Below are positions 1 through 6,751 of a stretch of 15,578 bases of DNA, one piece after another. The notes beneath the pieces are model-generated. The model had not been told where the DNA came from. It did no database searches and worked only from the letters and a program-made list of their open reading frames with translations. A program made the position numbers and the translations under genes. Positions within the stretch are counted from its first letter, which is position 1. The number at the start of each line of letters is the position of its first letter. This DNA is from Xanthobacteraceae bacterium (GTDB taxonomy: Bacteria > Pseudomonadota > Alphaproteobacteria > Rhizobiales > Xanthobacteraceae): assembly GCA_030040825.1 (NCBI GenBank), contig JASHSY010000120.1, positions 1-15,578 on the forward strand, given 5' to 3'.

Positions 1-809
1 CCACGGGCGACGCGGATTTGATCGCCAGGTCCGGCGCGCAATGCGAGTCCGATATCGACGCCACCGACATTCATCACTGCATGAATACTGTTTTCCTGTT
101 TGGCGGTGTCGATATGGAACGCTGGCTTGCTTTCCGCCGCGAAGAACCGGCCGCATTCGCGGCATTTATGGAATACGGTCGCAATCAGGTGAAATTCTTC
201 GAGAAGCCGTTCGTATCGTGGCGCAACGATGTGGCGCTGTTCTTGGGACCGCGCCTTGCCGGATACAGCGCCGTCGACGTCGAAGACTTGACCGCGGTGG
301 AGTTACGGTCGCGCGAACTCGCAGTCGGCCATCTCGACGTCTACCGCACCGCGGGTCCGGGTTTTCGCGACGCCTTCCTCATGCTCGGCGCACCGCAGAT
401 TGGCGTTCGCCACAGCCGGCGGCTCGCCGGTATGCGCAAGGTAACCCGCCAGCAGTGGGACAGCGGCCAGGTTTGGGATGACGAAATCGGCGTATCCACG
501 TCCTTGTCGCCGAAATTCCCGAATATCTCCGTCCCCTACGGAGCCTTGGTGCCTGAGAAGCTCGACAACATATTGGGCGCCGGCCGCCACGTCGCTTGCG
601 ATGCGAGTTCCCACACTTTTCTACGAGAGATCCCGCAATGTTGGCTCACCGGCCAAGCCGCCGGAGTTGCGGCTGCTCTTGCGGCGGGCACCGGCACTTC
701 ACCGCGTGATATCCTGATCAGCTCAATCCAGCGCGAGTTGCTTTACCAAGGAGCGTATCTGTCGCCCGCCGTCGCAACAGCCATTGCGCCGGCTTCGGCT
801 GCGGAGTAA
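1..809 (+). CDS. FAD-dependent oxidoreductase, C-terminal part (5' end outside window)
   Basis: The reading frame is open from the left edge (first full codon at base 3) to a TAA at 807-809, leaving about 268 residues. It starts with Thr-Gly-Asp-Ala-Asp-Leu-Ile-Ala-Arg-Ser-Gly-Ala, the TGDxDxxARxGA signature that precedes the middle of FAD_oxidored-type flavoproteins. Near the end it has a GAGRHVACDASSHTFLREIP stretch followed by CWLTGQAAGVAAALA, the usual C-terminal FAD-contacting segment of that family. The N-terminal Rossmann GxGxxG motif would lie upstream of the window. The substrate cannot be told; members oxidise diverse organic compounds. No upstream neighbour is visible, and the gene converges with the chemoreceptor gene on the opposite strand. 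The family call is fairly secure and the exact reaction unknown. Confidence 0.82.
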   Translation, partial: TGDADLIARSGAQCESDIDATDIHHCMNTVFLFGGVDMERWLAFRREEPAAFAAFMEYGRNQVKFFEKPFVSWRNDVALFLGPRLAGYSAVDVEDLTAVELRSRELAVGHLDVYRTAGPGFRDAFLMLGAPQIGVRHSRRLAGMRKVTRQQWDSGQVWDDEIGVSTSLSPKFPNISVPYGALVPEKLDNILGAGRHVACDASSHTFLREIPQCWLTGQAAGVAAALAAGTGTSPRDILISSIQRELLYQGAYLSPAVATAIAPASAAE

Positions 810-828
810 TGCCGATAAGATGCCGGCA
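810..828 (+). terminator. weak stem-loop after the oxidoreductase gene
   Basis: TGCCG (810-814) and CGGCA (824-828) can pair around a 9-base loop directly after the stop codon. The sequence then runs AAACATTT rather than a T tract. It lies between two convergent genes, so a termination role is plausible, but the 5-bp stem is weak. Confidence 0.25.
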
Positions 829-923
829 AACATTTGAGGAGGTTATGTCGGTCGAGGCCCGCCGCCGAATTAGAACGGAGCAAATTTCTTTCCGAACGGC
901 ACCGCGAACTATGGATCGTCGCC

Positions 924-2960
924 CTAAGCCGCTCGAACGCCCGAAATAAATTCATCAAACTCAACGCGCAGATCGTCGGACTGGCGGGACAGCGCATTGG
1001 CGGCACCAAGCACCTGGTTCGCTTCAATTTTAGTCGCTGTAGCTGCGTCCTCAACGTTGGCGAGAGCGTGCAGGGTCTCCATTGCGGTTGATAGCGCCTG
1101 TTGGGCATTTTGAGCGATGGTGCGGGCCGCGATCCGCTGCTGGTCCACAGCCGTCGCGACCGACGTCGCTATGACATTCATTTCGCCAATTCTTGCCACA
1201 ATATCCTGGATTGCGGCGACCGCGTTGGCGGTGACTGATTGAACTCTTGCGACTTGGGCTTCGATTTCTTCCGTGGCCCTGCCGGTTTGTGCTGCAAGGG
1301 CCTTGACCTCGCCAGCCACCACCGCAAAGCCGCGTCCAGCCTGGCCGGCGCGCGCCGCTTCGATCGTCGCGTTGAGCGCCAAAAGATTGGTTTGTTCAGC
1401 GATTTGCTTGATGATGCTGACCACTCTTTCGATTTCTCGGGCGTCGGCCACCAATGCCTGTACGGCCTTGTTCGTGGAATGAGCGCTTTCCGTCGTCCTT
1501 GTCGAAAGGGTCGATGAATTGATGGCACTAAGGCCTATGTTATCGATAGACGACGAAAGCTCTTCCGTGGCATGGGCGACCGCTTCGATGTTGGCGGAAG
1601 CTTTCTGCGCGGCAGCTTTGACGTTCCCTGATATTTCGCCGACCTGTCCTGCCCGTCCAAACATCGTTTCTGCGCTATGCTTTAGACCGGCGGCCGCAGA
1701 TGCTAATGTTGACGTGAGATCTGTGGCTGCAATCTCAAAACGGCGATTCAGGTCATCTATAATTTTAGCCCGTCGCTGTTTTTGGTGCCGCTCAGCCGCG
1801 CTTTCGTCCGACAGGCGGTCGGCATTTATCTTGTTGTCTCTAAATACGCGTACTGCATCGGCCATGGCGCCGATTTCATTCCGTCGTCCGGCATAAGGAA
1901 TCACGAGGTCGGTTGTGCCATCCGCGAGCGCCCGCATGACGTCAGTCATTTGTCCGATGGGGCGGGCGATGCCTCTGCCGATAACAAAGGCCAGAACCAG
2001 CCCGGCAATAATCGCAAGCGTCGATACCAGATAGCTGAGGCGGCGCGTCGAAGTTACAGTCAACAGCATGGCGCCAACCGTGCCCAGCTGCGCTTCGGTC
2101 GTGGCGAGGCGGATTTGGTTGGTTGCTTCTATCAGCGCCGCTGCAGCGGCTCTTCGGTCGGTTGTAGCGCGAACGCATCTGTCGGTGGCCGCGACAAGAC
2201 CATCCACGGCAGCTTGGTACCGGTCGAACGGTTCCGAAATTGCGTTCAGAAAACGCTGGACGCGGCGATTGTCGATTTTGCGAGCCTGTAATGCTTGCAG
2301 CGCGCGACTCATCGCCTGCATGTCAACGCGCGTGATGTCCGAATCGGCGGGGTTCCGCAGCGCTAGAAATCGCATCGCCCGCTCGTCGCTGCTATGAAAG
2401 GACTCCATCAATCGAATCGCGTCGTCTAAAGCGCCGGCGTTGTCGGTGTCGTGACTGAGGGTTTCGACAATAGCCGCGACCGTCGTATTCAGCTCGGTCG
2501 CACTTTGCACGAGTTTTGCGCCGTTGGCACGCCTCGCATTAACGGCCTCGATCGTCGCCGCCACGGAATCGCGATACCGGTCGGCGAGGCTTCGTAGCCT
2601 ACCCATAACGGCGTCGTCATTGGCGCTCACCGGGGCATTGGCTTTGGTGATAGTTTGAACCTCTTTCTCAAGCCGGCCGAGAGAGCGCTGCGCAATCTGC
2701 AAATCGTTGTCATTCTCGGAAAGTGTGTACTGTGTGACCTGCGTGCGTGTTTCGCTCACCTGGGCGGCAAAATCGATCATTGCCGCGGCCTCGGTCACGC
2801 TCGTCTCGACATAGTCTGCTTTATTGTAAACTTCGGCTATGGTTCGCCAGGAATAAACCGAGAGTCCGGCCAGCAACAACAGGATGATACCCATCCCACC
2901 GGCAACGCGTTGCAGGATTGACAGCCGATCAAGTGCCAAGAGTGAAAGGAATCGCCCCAC
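924..2960 (-). CDS. methyl-accepting chemotaxis protein, membrane-bound, no C-terminal tether
   Basis: A 678-residue chemoreceptor that passes a ligand signal to CheA. TM1 is about residues 19-38 and TM2 about 310-329. Between them lies a roughly 270-residue, mainly helical periplasmic domain, a size that fits the helical bimodular (HBM) sensor class rather than the shorter four-helix bundle; this is a judgement on length only. A HAMP domain covers about 331-383 and the signalling hairpin about 430-665, with the canonical tip at 515-548 (QIAEQTNLLALNATIEAARAG). The protein ends in EFDEFISGVRAA, with no aromatic pentapeptide for CheR binding. The start is GTG at 2960 with only a weak ribosome site; the next in-frame Met falls inside TM1. 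It lies 24 bases downstream of a TRAP-type binding protein gene on the same strand, suggesting co-transcription and sensing through that protein. Confidence 0.93.
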   Translation of the reverse strand: MGRFLSLLALDRLSILQRVAGGMGIILLLLAGLSVYSWRTIAEVYNKADYVETSVTEAAAMIDFAAQVSETRTQVTQYTLSENDNDLQIAQRSLGRLEKEVQTITKANAPVSANDDAVMGRLRSLADRYRDSVAATIEAVNARRANGAKLVQSATELNTTVAAIVETLSHDTDNAGALDDAIRLMESFHSSDERAMRFLALRNPADSDITRVDMQAMSRALQALQARKIDNRRVQRFLNAISEPFDRYQAAVDGLVAATDRCVRATTDRRAAAAALIEATNQIRLATTEAQLGTVGAMLLTVTSTRRLSYLVSTLAIIAGLVLAFVIGRGIARPIGQMTDVMRALADGTTDLVIPYAGRRNEIGAMADAVRVFRDNKINADRLSDESAAERHQKQRRAKIIDDLNRRFEIAATDLTSTLASAAAGLKHSAETMFGRAGQVGEISGNVKAAAQKASANIEAVAHATEELSSSIDNIGLSAINSSTLSTRTTESAHSTNKAVQALVADAREIERVVSIIKQIAEQTNLLALNATIEAARAGQAGRGFAVVAGEVKALAAQTGRATEEIEAQVARVQSVTANAVAAIQDIVARIGEMNVIATSVATAVDQQRIAARTIAQNAQQALSTAMETLHALANVEDAATATKIEANQVLGAANALSRQSDDLRVEFDEFISGVRAA

Positions 2961-2984
2961 CGCCGTTCTCGTTCGACCCTTTCG

Positions 2985-4010
2985 TCAGCTATACGCTTTT
3001 ATCTGCGCAATCACGTCGCTTCCGAACTGCCGGGCAAAGATCGGATTTGCCGACGCCATTGCGGCCGCGAACTTGGCGCTATCGATCTTGGTAACAACCT
3101 GCATGCCCGAATTCATCAGCTGCGCTACGCCATCTTTCTGCGCCGCGGCGGCAAATCGGCGCGAAGCCGCCCCGCCCAGCTTCGCGGCTTCTACGAATGA
3201 ATATTTGTCCTCGGCCGAAAGGTCACTGAATGTATCGACCGCCATGAAGAGTATCGCTGGATCATAAACGTGCCCGGACAGCGTCAGGTACTTCTGCACT
3301 TGAAAGAATTTAGAGGATATGATCGTGGCGATGGGATTTTCCTGGCCGTCAAATTGTCCGGACTGCAGCGCTGCGTAAACGAGCGGAAATGGCAATTCGT
3401 GGACGTCTGCGTCCAAAGCCTTAAATCCTGTGAGCATTACGTTGGATTGCGGAATGCGCAACTTTAAACCTTTCAAGTCATCCGGAGTGCGGATTTCGTG
3501 CCGCGAGTTCGTTAAATGCCGCATTCCGTTTTCGCCCCACGCCAGCGCGATCAGGTCCTTGTCGCGGAACTTTGTGAGATACGACTTGCCAATCGGTCCG
3601 TCGAGCACCGCGTGAGCGTGATTGACATCGCGGAAGATAAACGGAATGTTGAATACGCCGACATCGGCGACGAAATTCGGCAGCGGTGCACCGGTAATGA
3701 AAGCGAGGTCGACCGTTCCTAACTGAACCGCCTTGAACATCTCGACTTCGCCACCCAAAGCTGAATCCGGATATTGATCGATTCGATATCGTCCGCTCGT
3801 GCGCTTGGAGATTTCATCGGCAAAGACCTCCGCGCCCGCACCAAGCTGGGAATTTCTAGACAGGATATAGCCGAGCTTCAGGACCTTCGGGTTTTGTTGC
3901 TCGATTGCGAATGCGGCCGGATTGCATGCAAGTGCTGCGGCTGACCCACCCAAAAGGCGCAAGAATTGTCGGCGGCGGGCTGACTTGGAGCTGAGTCTGA
4001 AGCCGGGCAT
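2985..4010 (-). CDS. TRAP-type (DctP family) periplasmic solute-binding protein, Tat signal, no permease genes nearby
   Basis: A 341-residue extracytoplasmic solute receptor of the DctP/TRAP family, which binds carboxylates such as C4-dicarboxylates, sialic or sugar acids. The N-terminus carries RRRQFLR (12-18), a Tat-type motif, then a hydrophobic stretch and a probable cleavage after Ala-Phe-Ala35. Family marks are GENGMRHLTNS (about 159-169), LKGLKLRIP with the ligand-carboxylate arginine at 185, and DGQENP (221-226). An upstream in-frame ATG at 4046 would add 12 residues, but the ATG at 4010 has GGGAG seven bases before it and places the Tat motif normally, so I prefer 4010. The dctQ and dctM permease genes are absent; the next gene on the strand is a chemoreceptor. 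A sensory role in periplasmic ligand capture for that receptor is therefore more likely than transport. The ligand is unknown. Confidence 0.9.
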   Translation of the reverse strand: MPGFRLSSKSARRRQFLRLLGGSAAALACNPAAFAIEQQNPKVLKLGYILSRNSQLGAGAEVFADEISKRTSGRYRIDQYPDSALGGEVEMFKAVQLGTVDLAFITGAPLPNFVADVGVFNIPFIFRDVNHAHAVLDGPIGKSYLTKFRDKDLIALAWGENGMRHLTNSRHEIRTPDDLKGLKLRIPQSNVMLTGFKALDADVHELPFPLVYAALQSGQFDGQENPIATIISSKFFQVQKYLTLSGHVYDPAILFMAVDTFSDLSAEDKYSFVEAAKLGGAASRRFAAAAQKDGVAQLMNSGMQVVTKIDSAKFAAAMASANPIFARQFGSDVIAQIKAYS

Positions 4011-4059
4011 GGCGACGCTCCCTGATCCATGGAAGGTCCGGAACATGACCGGAAAACGC

Positions 4060-4075
4060 TTTAGGATTTATTAAC
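4060..4075 (+). promoter_or_regulatory. possible CtrA-type box upstream of the solute-binding protein gene
   Basis: TTTA (4060-4063), seven bases, then TTAAC (4071-4075). This differs from the TTAA-N7-TTAAC consensus at one base. It lies 50 bases before the preferred start of the minus-strand solute-binding protein gene. It is only a candidate; the same motif is perfect at 5432. Confidence 0.35.
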
Positions 4076-4668
4076 TTCGATGCTTTGGAGAGTTCGAGGA
4101 GGGTTCATTAGCACGGCGGGCATAGCCCGACGGGGCAAGCGGCAGCTTCGGCGTTATCGACTTTGCCTAGCGGCCGGTTCTGATTGCCACGACATCACGC
4201 AAGGGAGGGCCATCCTTCGCCGAAGCAGAGCGACGCAAACGGGCTGCCCCAATGGCCAGCCCACGCAATTCCGGCGCTGGATCGTCTCGTGACAGGTCGT
4301 TTGTTTTCAACACGGATTTTGTGGCAGCAGGCAACCCGGCTGGATCTCCTGCGCAGCAACAAGAAGCGCGACACGAGAGACGCGAGCGCCCTGCGACATC
4401 GGTGCAGGCGGCTCGTCATGCGTGACGTGCCGGTGGCCGATGGTGACCTATTTTGCGTGCCGTATGCGATGAGCAACACTGTCCGCAGGGCTTAATAAAT
4501 TGTAAACAAACGATCCCGTCCGACCAATCGGCGGCCAGCGCGCCGAACATTTATCGTGTAACCGCAACAGTGCGTTTTGTAGTAGGCGGCCAAGACGCGC
4601 CGGCAGCCAAGCATTAGGTTTATCTTGTCAATTGTGGCCTATGATATGCGTATTTACATTAGACTACT
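4076..4668. other. divergent intergenic region, no convincing gene
   Basis: About 590 bases separate the leftward solute-binding protein gene from the rightward DUF2336 gene. Short frames exist here: a 70-codon frame from ATG 4080, a 103-codon frame at 4184-4495, a 94-codon frame on the minus strand, and an ATG-less frame at 4171-4415. None has a ribosome site, a recognisable domain or consistent codon bias. The middle (about 4195-4440) is GC-richer than its edges and holds a 6-bp inverted repeat, GGGCTG 4241-4246 with CAGCCC 4257-4262. It could be a degraded gene or a repeat. A TTAA-N7-TAAAC sequence at 4492-4507 is one base off the CtrA consensus, but far from either start. TTGTCA at 4625-4630 could be a -35 element, though no good -10 follows. 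Confidence 0.5.
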
Positions 4669-4683
4669 GTGAGCAGACGGATA

Positions 4684-5292
4684 ATGCTCCCTACCAACGC
4701 AATTATCGCGGAGCTCGAAACGGCGCTGGAAAAAAAGCCGTCTTCGAGTCATTCGGCGATGCTGCGTGCCATGACCGACTTATTTGTCGATGGACCAAGG
4801 CACCTTTCTGCCGACCATGTCGCCGTATTCGACGCTGTTATCGGCCGCTTGATCGTTTCGAACGAGCCAGCGGAATTGGCCAGTTTGAGCGTTAGATTGG
4901 CGCCGATAGAGCACCCGCCAATGAGCGTAGCACGCCGCTTATCATCGGACGACAACATCGCAATAGCTCGGCCGCTTCTCGAGCAATCTAGCGCGCTTCC
5001 GGACGACGCATTAATCCATGTCGCCAAAACGAAAAGCCCCCATCATCTTTTGGCAATTGCTGGCCGACCCCGAATTAGCGAGCCCGTTACAGATGCACTA
5101 CTTGATCGCGGCAATTCGGAAGTGACCCACATGGTCGCCAAAAACGAAGGGGCCTGCTTGTCCGAGGTCAGCTACGCAAAACTGATCAATCGAAGCCGCA
5201 CCGACAAACCTTTGGCCCAAGCGATTGCGAAGCGGAAAGACCTACCCAACGAGCTAAAGCCGTTCCTCAATTTGACGCTCGACAAAGCCTGA
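4684..5292 (+). CDS. short DUF2336-like protein (N-terminal module only)
   Basis: The predicted product is 202 residues. By eye it aligns along its whole length with the first ~200 residues of the 365-residue protein encoded at 6746-7843. Shared patterns include IIAELETAL / LIAELEEAL near the start, TDLFV at 31-35, a HLLAI block at 121-125, a DRGN block at 141-144 and VAKNEGA at 151-157. This spacing of short helical repeats is what I know as DUF2336, a family of unknown function found mainly in alphaproteobacteria. The C-terminal half of the longer protein is missing, so it is either a stand-alone module or a truncated copy. A GTG at 4669 would add five residues, but the ATG at 4684 matches the longer protein's start. 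Its base composition is lower in GC than the chemotaxis operon. The family assignment is from memory; function unknown. Confidence 0.78.
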   Translation: MLPTNAIIAELETALEKKPSSSHSAMLRAMTDLFVDGPRHLSADHVAVFDAVIGRLIVSNEPAELASLSVRLAPIEHPPMSVARRLSSDDNIAIARPLLEQSSALPDDALIHVAKTKSPHHLLAIAGRPRISEPVTDALLDRGNSEVTHMVAKNEGACLSEVSYAKLINRSRTDKPLAQAIAKRKDLPNELKPFLNLTLDKA

Positions 5293-5307
5293 ACATGTTA
5301 CGTGTCC

Positions 5308-5334
5308 AATCCATCGTCCACGTCCATATGGATT
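5308..5334 (+). terminator. 7-bp inverted repeat after the short DUF2336 gene
   Basis: AATCCAT (5308-5314) and ATGGATT (5328-5334) pair around a 13-base loop, 16 bases after the DUF2336 stop codon. No T tract follows, so Rho-independent termination is doubtful; it could equally be an operator. Confidence 0.3.
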
Positions 5335-5431
5335 AAGGGTTGTCAATCGTCGGCAATAACATGCTGTCGGAAGTCGACTGCGCCGCTCCGTTTACACGAC
5401 CTAAGCTTCGCAATCATCCGCAAACTTTTCT

Positions 5432-5447
5432 TTAACGGTAATTTAAC
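5432..5447 (+). promoter_or_regulatory. CtrA-type binding box
   Basis: TTAA (5432-5435), seven bases (CGGTAAT), then TTAAC (5443-5447): an exact match to the TTAA-N7-TTAAC site bound by the cell-cycle regulator CtrA in alphaproteobacteria. It lies 95 bases before the preferred ATG of the response regulator gene, a usual promoter distance. CtrA is known to control motility and chemotaxis genes in many members of the class. The match is seen; binding is inferred. Confidence 0.65.
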
Positions 5448-5460
5448 CAAGCCTCTTTAC

Positions 5461-5490
5461 GTTCGTTAACGTTCGGTAACTTTCGATAAC
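5461..5490 (+). repeat. three tandem 10-base repeats, consensus KTTCGNTAAC
   Basis: GTTCGTTAAC, GTTCGGTAAC and TTTCGATAAC follow each other without a gap. Each unit differs from the next at one or two bases, and the 10-base period places every copy on about the same face of the helix. A weaker fourth copy may precede at 5451-5460. The array sits between the CtrA box and the response regulator gene, so a cooperative operator or upstream promoter element is a reasonable guess. Confidence 0.6.
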
Positions 5491-5541
5491 CGCCCCGACC
5501 CCCGCGACCGGCAATATGTGCCGAATTTCGCTGGATTCGAA

Positions 5542-6129
5542 ATGTCGACTCCCTCGGTCAATCTCCGCGACTTAAGGATTCTTATCGCCGATCCAAGCGC
5601 TTATACGCGCCGTGTCATTGTTGGAATACTGCGTGGTTTTGGCGCTAACAGATTTTTGGAAGTTGACCGTTCGTTGCAAGTTCTGGGCGCATTGACAAAT
5701 CAGAAGATTGATATCCTGCTTTGCGACGAATTGATCCCTGAAAAGGGCGGCTTAGCACTCACGCGCACAATACGGCTTAATGAACGCAATGAGAACCGGA
5801 CCATCCCGATTCTCATCATGTCCAGCAATCCAAGCGAGGGATCGATCAAAAGTTGCCGGGACGCTGGTGCAAATATGGTGATAGCCAAACCGATTTCTCC
5901 TAAGACTCTCTATGATCGAATTTATTGGCTGGCCTACACGTCTCGACCATTTATCGATACAGCAACATATTTTGGACCGGATAGGCGATTCAAAATTGAA
6001 GGTTATCCGAACGGAGTCGGGCGCCGCAAAGGCGACAATCCGATTGAGATCGCAGAAGACGTTGGCCCTGCTCTTGCACAAGATGATATTGACAACCTCT
6101 TTAGCGCCGTTCGAACGGGAAACTCGTAA
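5542..6129 (+). CDS. atypical response regulator with C-terminal FliM-like peptide
   Basis: A 195-residue single receiver-domain protein. The receiver (about 11-130) has a phosphoacceptor Asp62 in LLCDELIP, Ser94 in the usual Thr/Ser switch position and Lys116 in IAKP. The acidic pocket keeps only one aspartate (Ala16-Asp17 instead of Asp-Asp). After the receiver comes FGPDRRF (144-150) and GRRKG (160-164), an arginine-rich segment. The protein ends with LAQDDIDNLFSAV (178-190), close to the LSQxEIDALL peptide by which FliM binds phosphorylated CheY. A GTG at 5518 would add eight residues; the ATG at 5542 with GGA six bases before it looks better. It overlaps the next gene by one base (TAATG) and lies behind a CtrA box, so the two form one transcription unit. 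There is no DNA-binding domain, hence protein-protein signalling is likely. Confidence 0.85.
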   Translation: MSTPSVNLRDLRILIADPSAYTRRVIVGILRGFGANRFLEVDRSLQVLGALTNQKIDILLCDELIPEKGGLALTRTIRLNERNENRTIPILIMSSNPSEGSIKSCRDAGANMVIAKPISPKTLYDRIYWLAYTSRPFIDTATYFGPDRRFKIEGYPNGVGRRKGDNPIEIAEDVGPALAQDDIDNLFSAVRTGNS

Positions 6130-6638
6130 TGGCAAAACCGGCGAAGACAGCAGCCCGCATCTTTACAGTTGATACTAGTTTCGCCCAAGCTGCCCGACGA
6201 CCGGGTGGCGTGACCCGCGAGCAAGCGATCGACCAGGCTCAACAAAACGTCGACGAATTAAAGCCCGATTTTATTAGCTGGCTCGATCAAACGTTAGAGC
6301 AATTGCGTTCTGCCATTCAAGAGTCGGAAGGCCGCCCTTTTAATCACACCTGGCACAAGCGTGCCTACACCAGTTGTTCCGAATTAAGGGACATCGGCAC
6401 GACCATGGGTTACGCGCTGATCACGTTCATTGCCGACAACCTCTGCAAGATGCTTCAGGCCATCGAGGCGGGAAAGGCTTACGATAAGGCGATGATCGTA
6501 TGCCACATCGATGCACTCTTCCTTGCGCGATCGGAGCCGTTTTGCAAGCTATCGCCCGAGCAATTGCCCGAAATGACCGGTGGTTTGAGGCGGGTCTTCG
6601 AACTCGTAAACGAAAACCAACCTCCCGCGATTAAATAA
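6129..6638 (+). CDS. Hpt-like protein lacking the phosphorylatable histidine
   Basis: A 169-residue, helix-rich protein whose ATG overlaps the stop of the response regulator gene (TAATG), which implies translational coupling. Residues 82-107 (SCSELRDIGTTMGYALITFI and the following ADNLCK) follow the pattern of alphaproteobacterial histidine phosphotransfer domains, typically AHDIKGQGGTFGYPL then a T-RIADSLC block. At the position of the phosphorylated histidine this protein has Ser84 (in CSEL), and the Lys/Arg-Gly pair is changed to Arg-Asp. His73 and His76 lie one or two turns earlier, outside the normal site. If the alignment is right, it cannot relay phosphate in the standard way and may bind the regulator's receiver as a pseudo-Hpt partner or inhibitor. 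The comparison is from memory of the family pattern, so the family call is moderate. Confidence 0.68.
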   Translation: MAKPAKTAARIFTVDTSFAQAARRPGGVTREQAIDQAQQNVDELKPDFISWLDQTLEQLRSAIQESEGRPFNHTWHKRAYTSCSELRDIGTTMGYALITFIADNLCKMLQAIEAGKAYDKAMIVCHIDALFLARSEPFCKLSPEQLPEMTGGLRRVFELVNENQPPAIK

Positions 6639-6682
6639 GCCTTCCGCTCAATTTATTGACGACGTCGACCGCCCGTAGCGAT

Positions 6683-6751
6683 CGCTGAAACCGTTCCGAA
6701 GAGTGTAATGTTCCACATCCCGCGCGATGGGATTGATCGGGTGTTTCAGCG
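6683..6751. repeat. 9-bp inverted repeat between convergent genes
   Basis: CGCTGAAAC (6683-6691) and GTTTCAGCG (6743-6751) are perfect inverted copies 51 bases apart. A smaller stem, ATCCC 6717-6721 with GGGAT 6729-6733, lies between them. The right arm covers the stop codon of the minus-strand DUF2336 gene. It may form a bidirectional termination structure, but lacks T tracts. Confidence 0.4.

Noticed and set aside
303..614. 103-codon minus-strand frame inside the oxidoreductase
   Set aside because: Antisense to a gene whose family motifs are clear; no recognisable product.
834..1091. GGAGG near 837-843 as the ribosome site of an 85-codon frame
   Set aside because: The spacing to the following ATG is two bases and the frame runs antisense through the chemoreceptor end.
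1782..2291. 169-codon plus-strand frame inside the left chemoreceptor
   Set aside because: Antisense shadow of the HAMP and sensor coding region; no domain and no ribosome site.
4184..4495. 103-codon frame in the divergent intergenic region
   Set aside because: No ribosome site, no domain; overlapping frames on both strands are equally long, as expected for GC-rich non-coding DNA. A decayed gene cannot be excluded.
5518..5541. GTG at 5518 as the start of the response regulator
   Set aside because: Weak ribosome site, and the ATG at 5542 leaves a normal short lead to the receiver; still possible.
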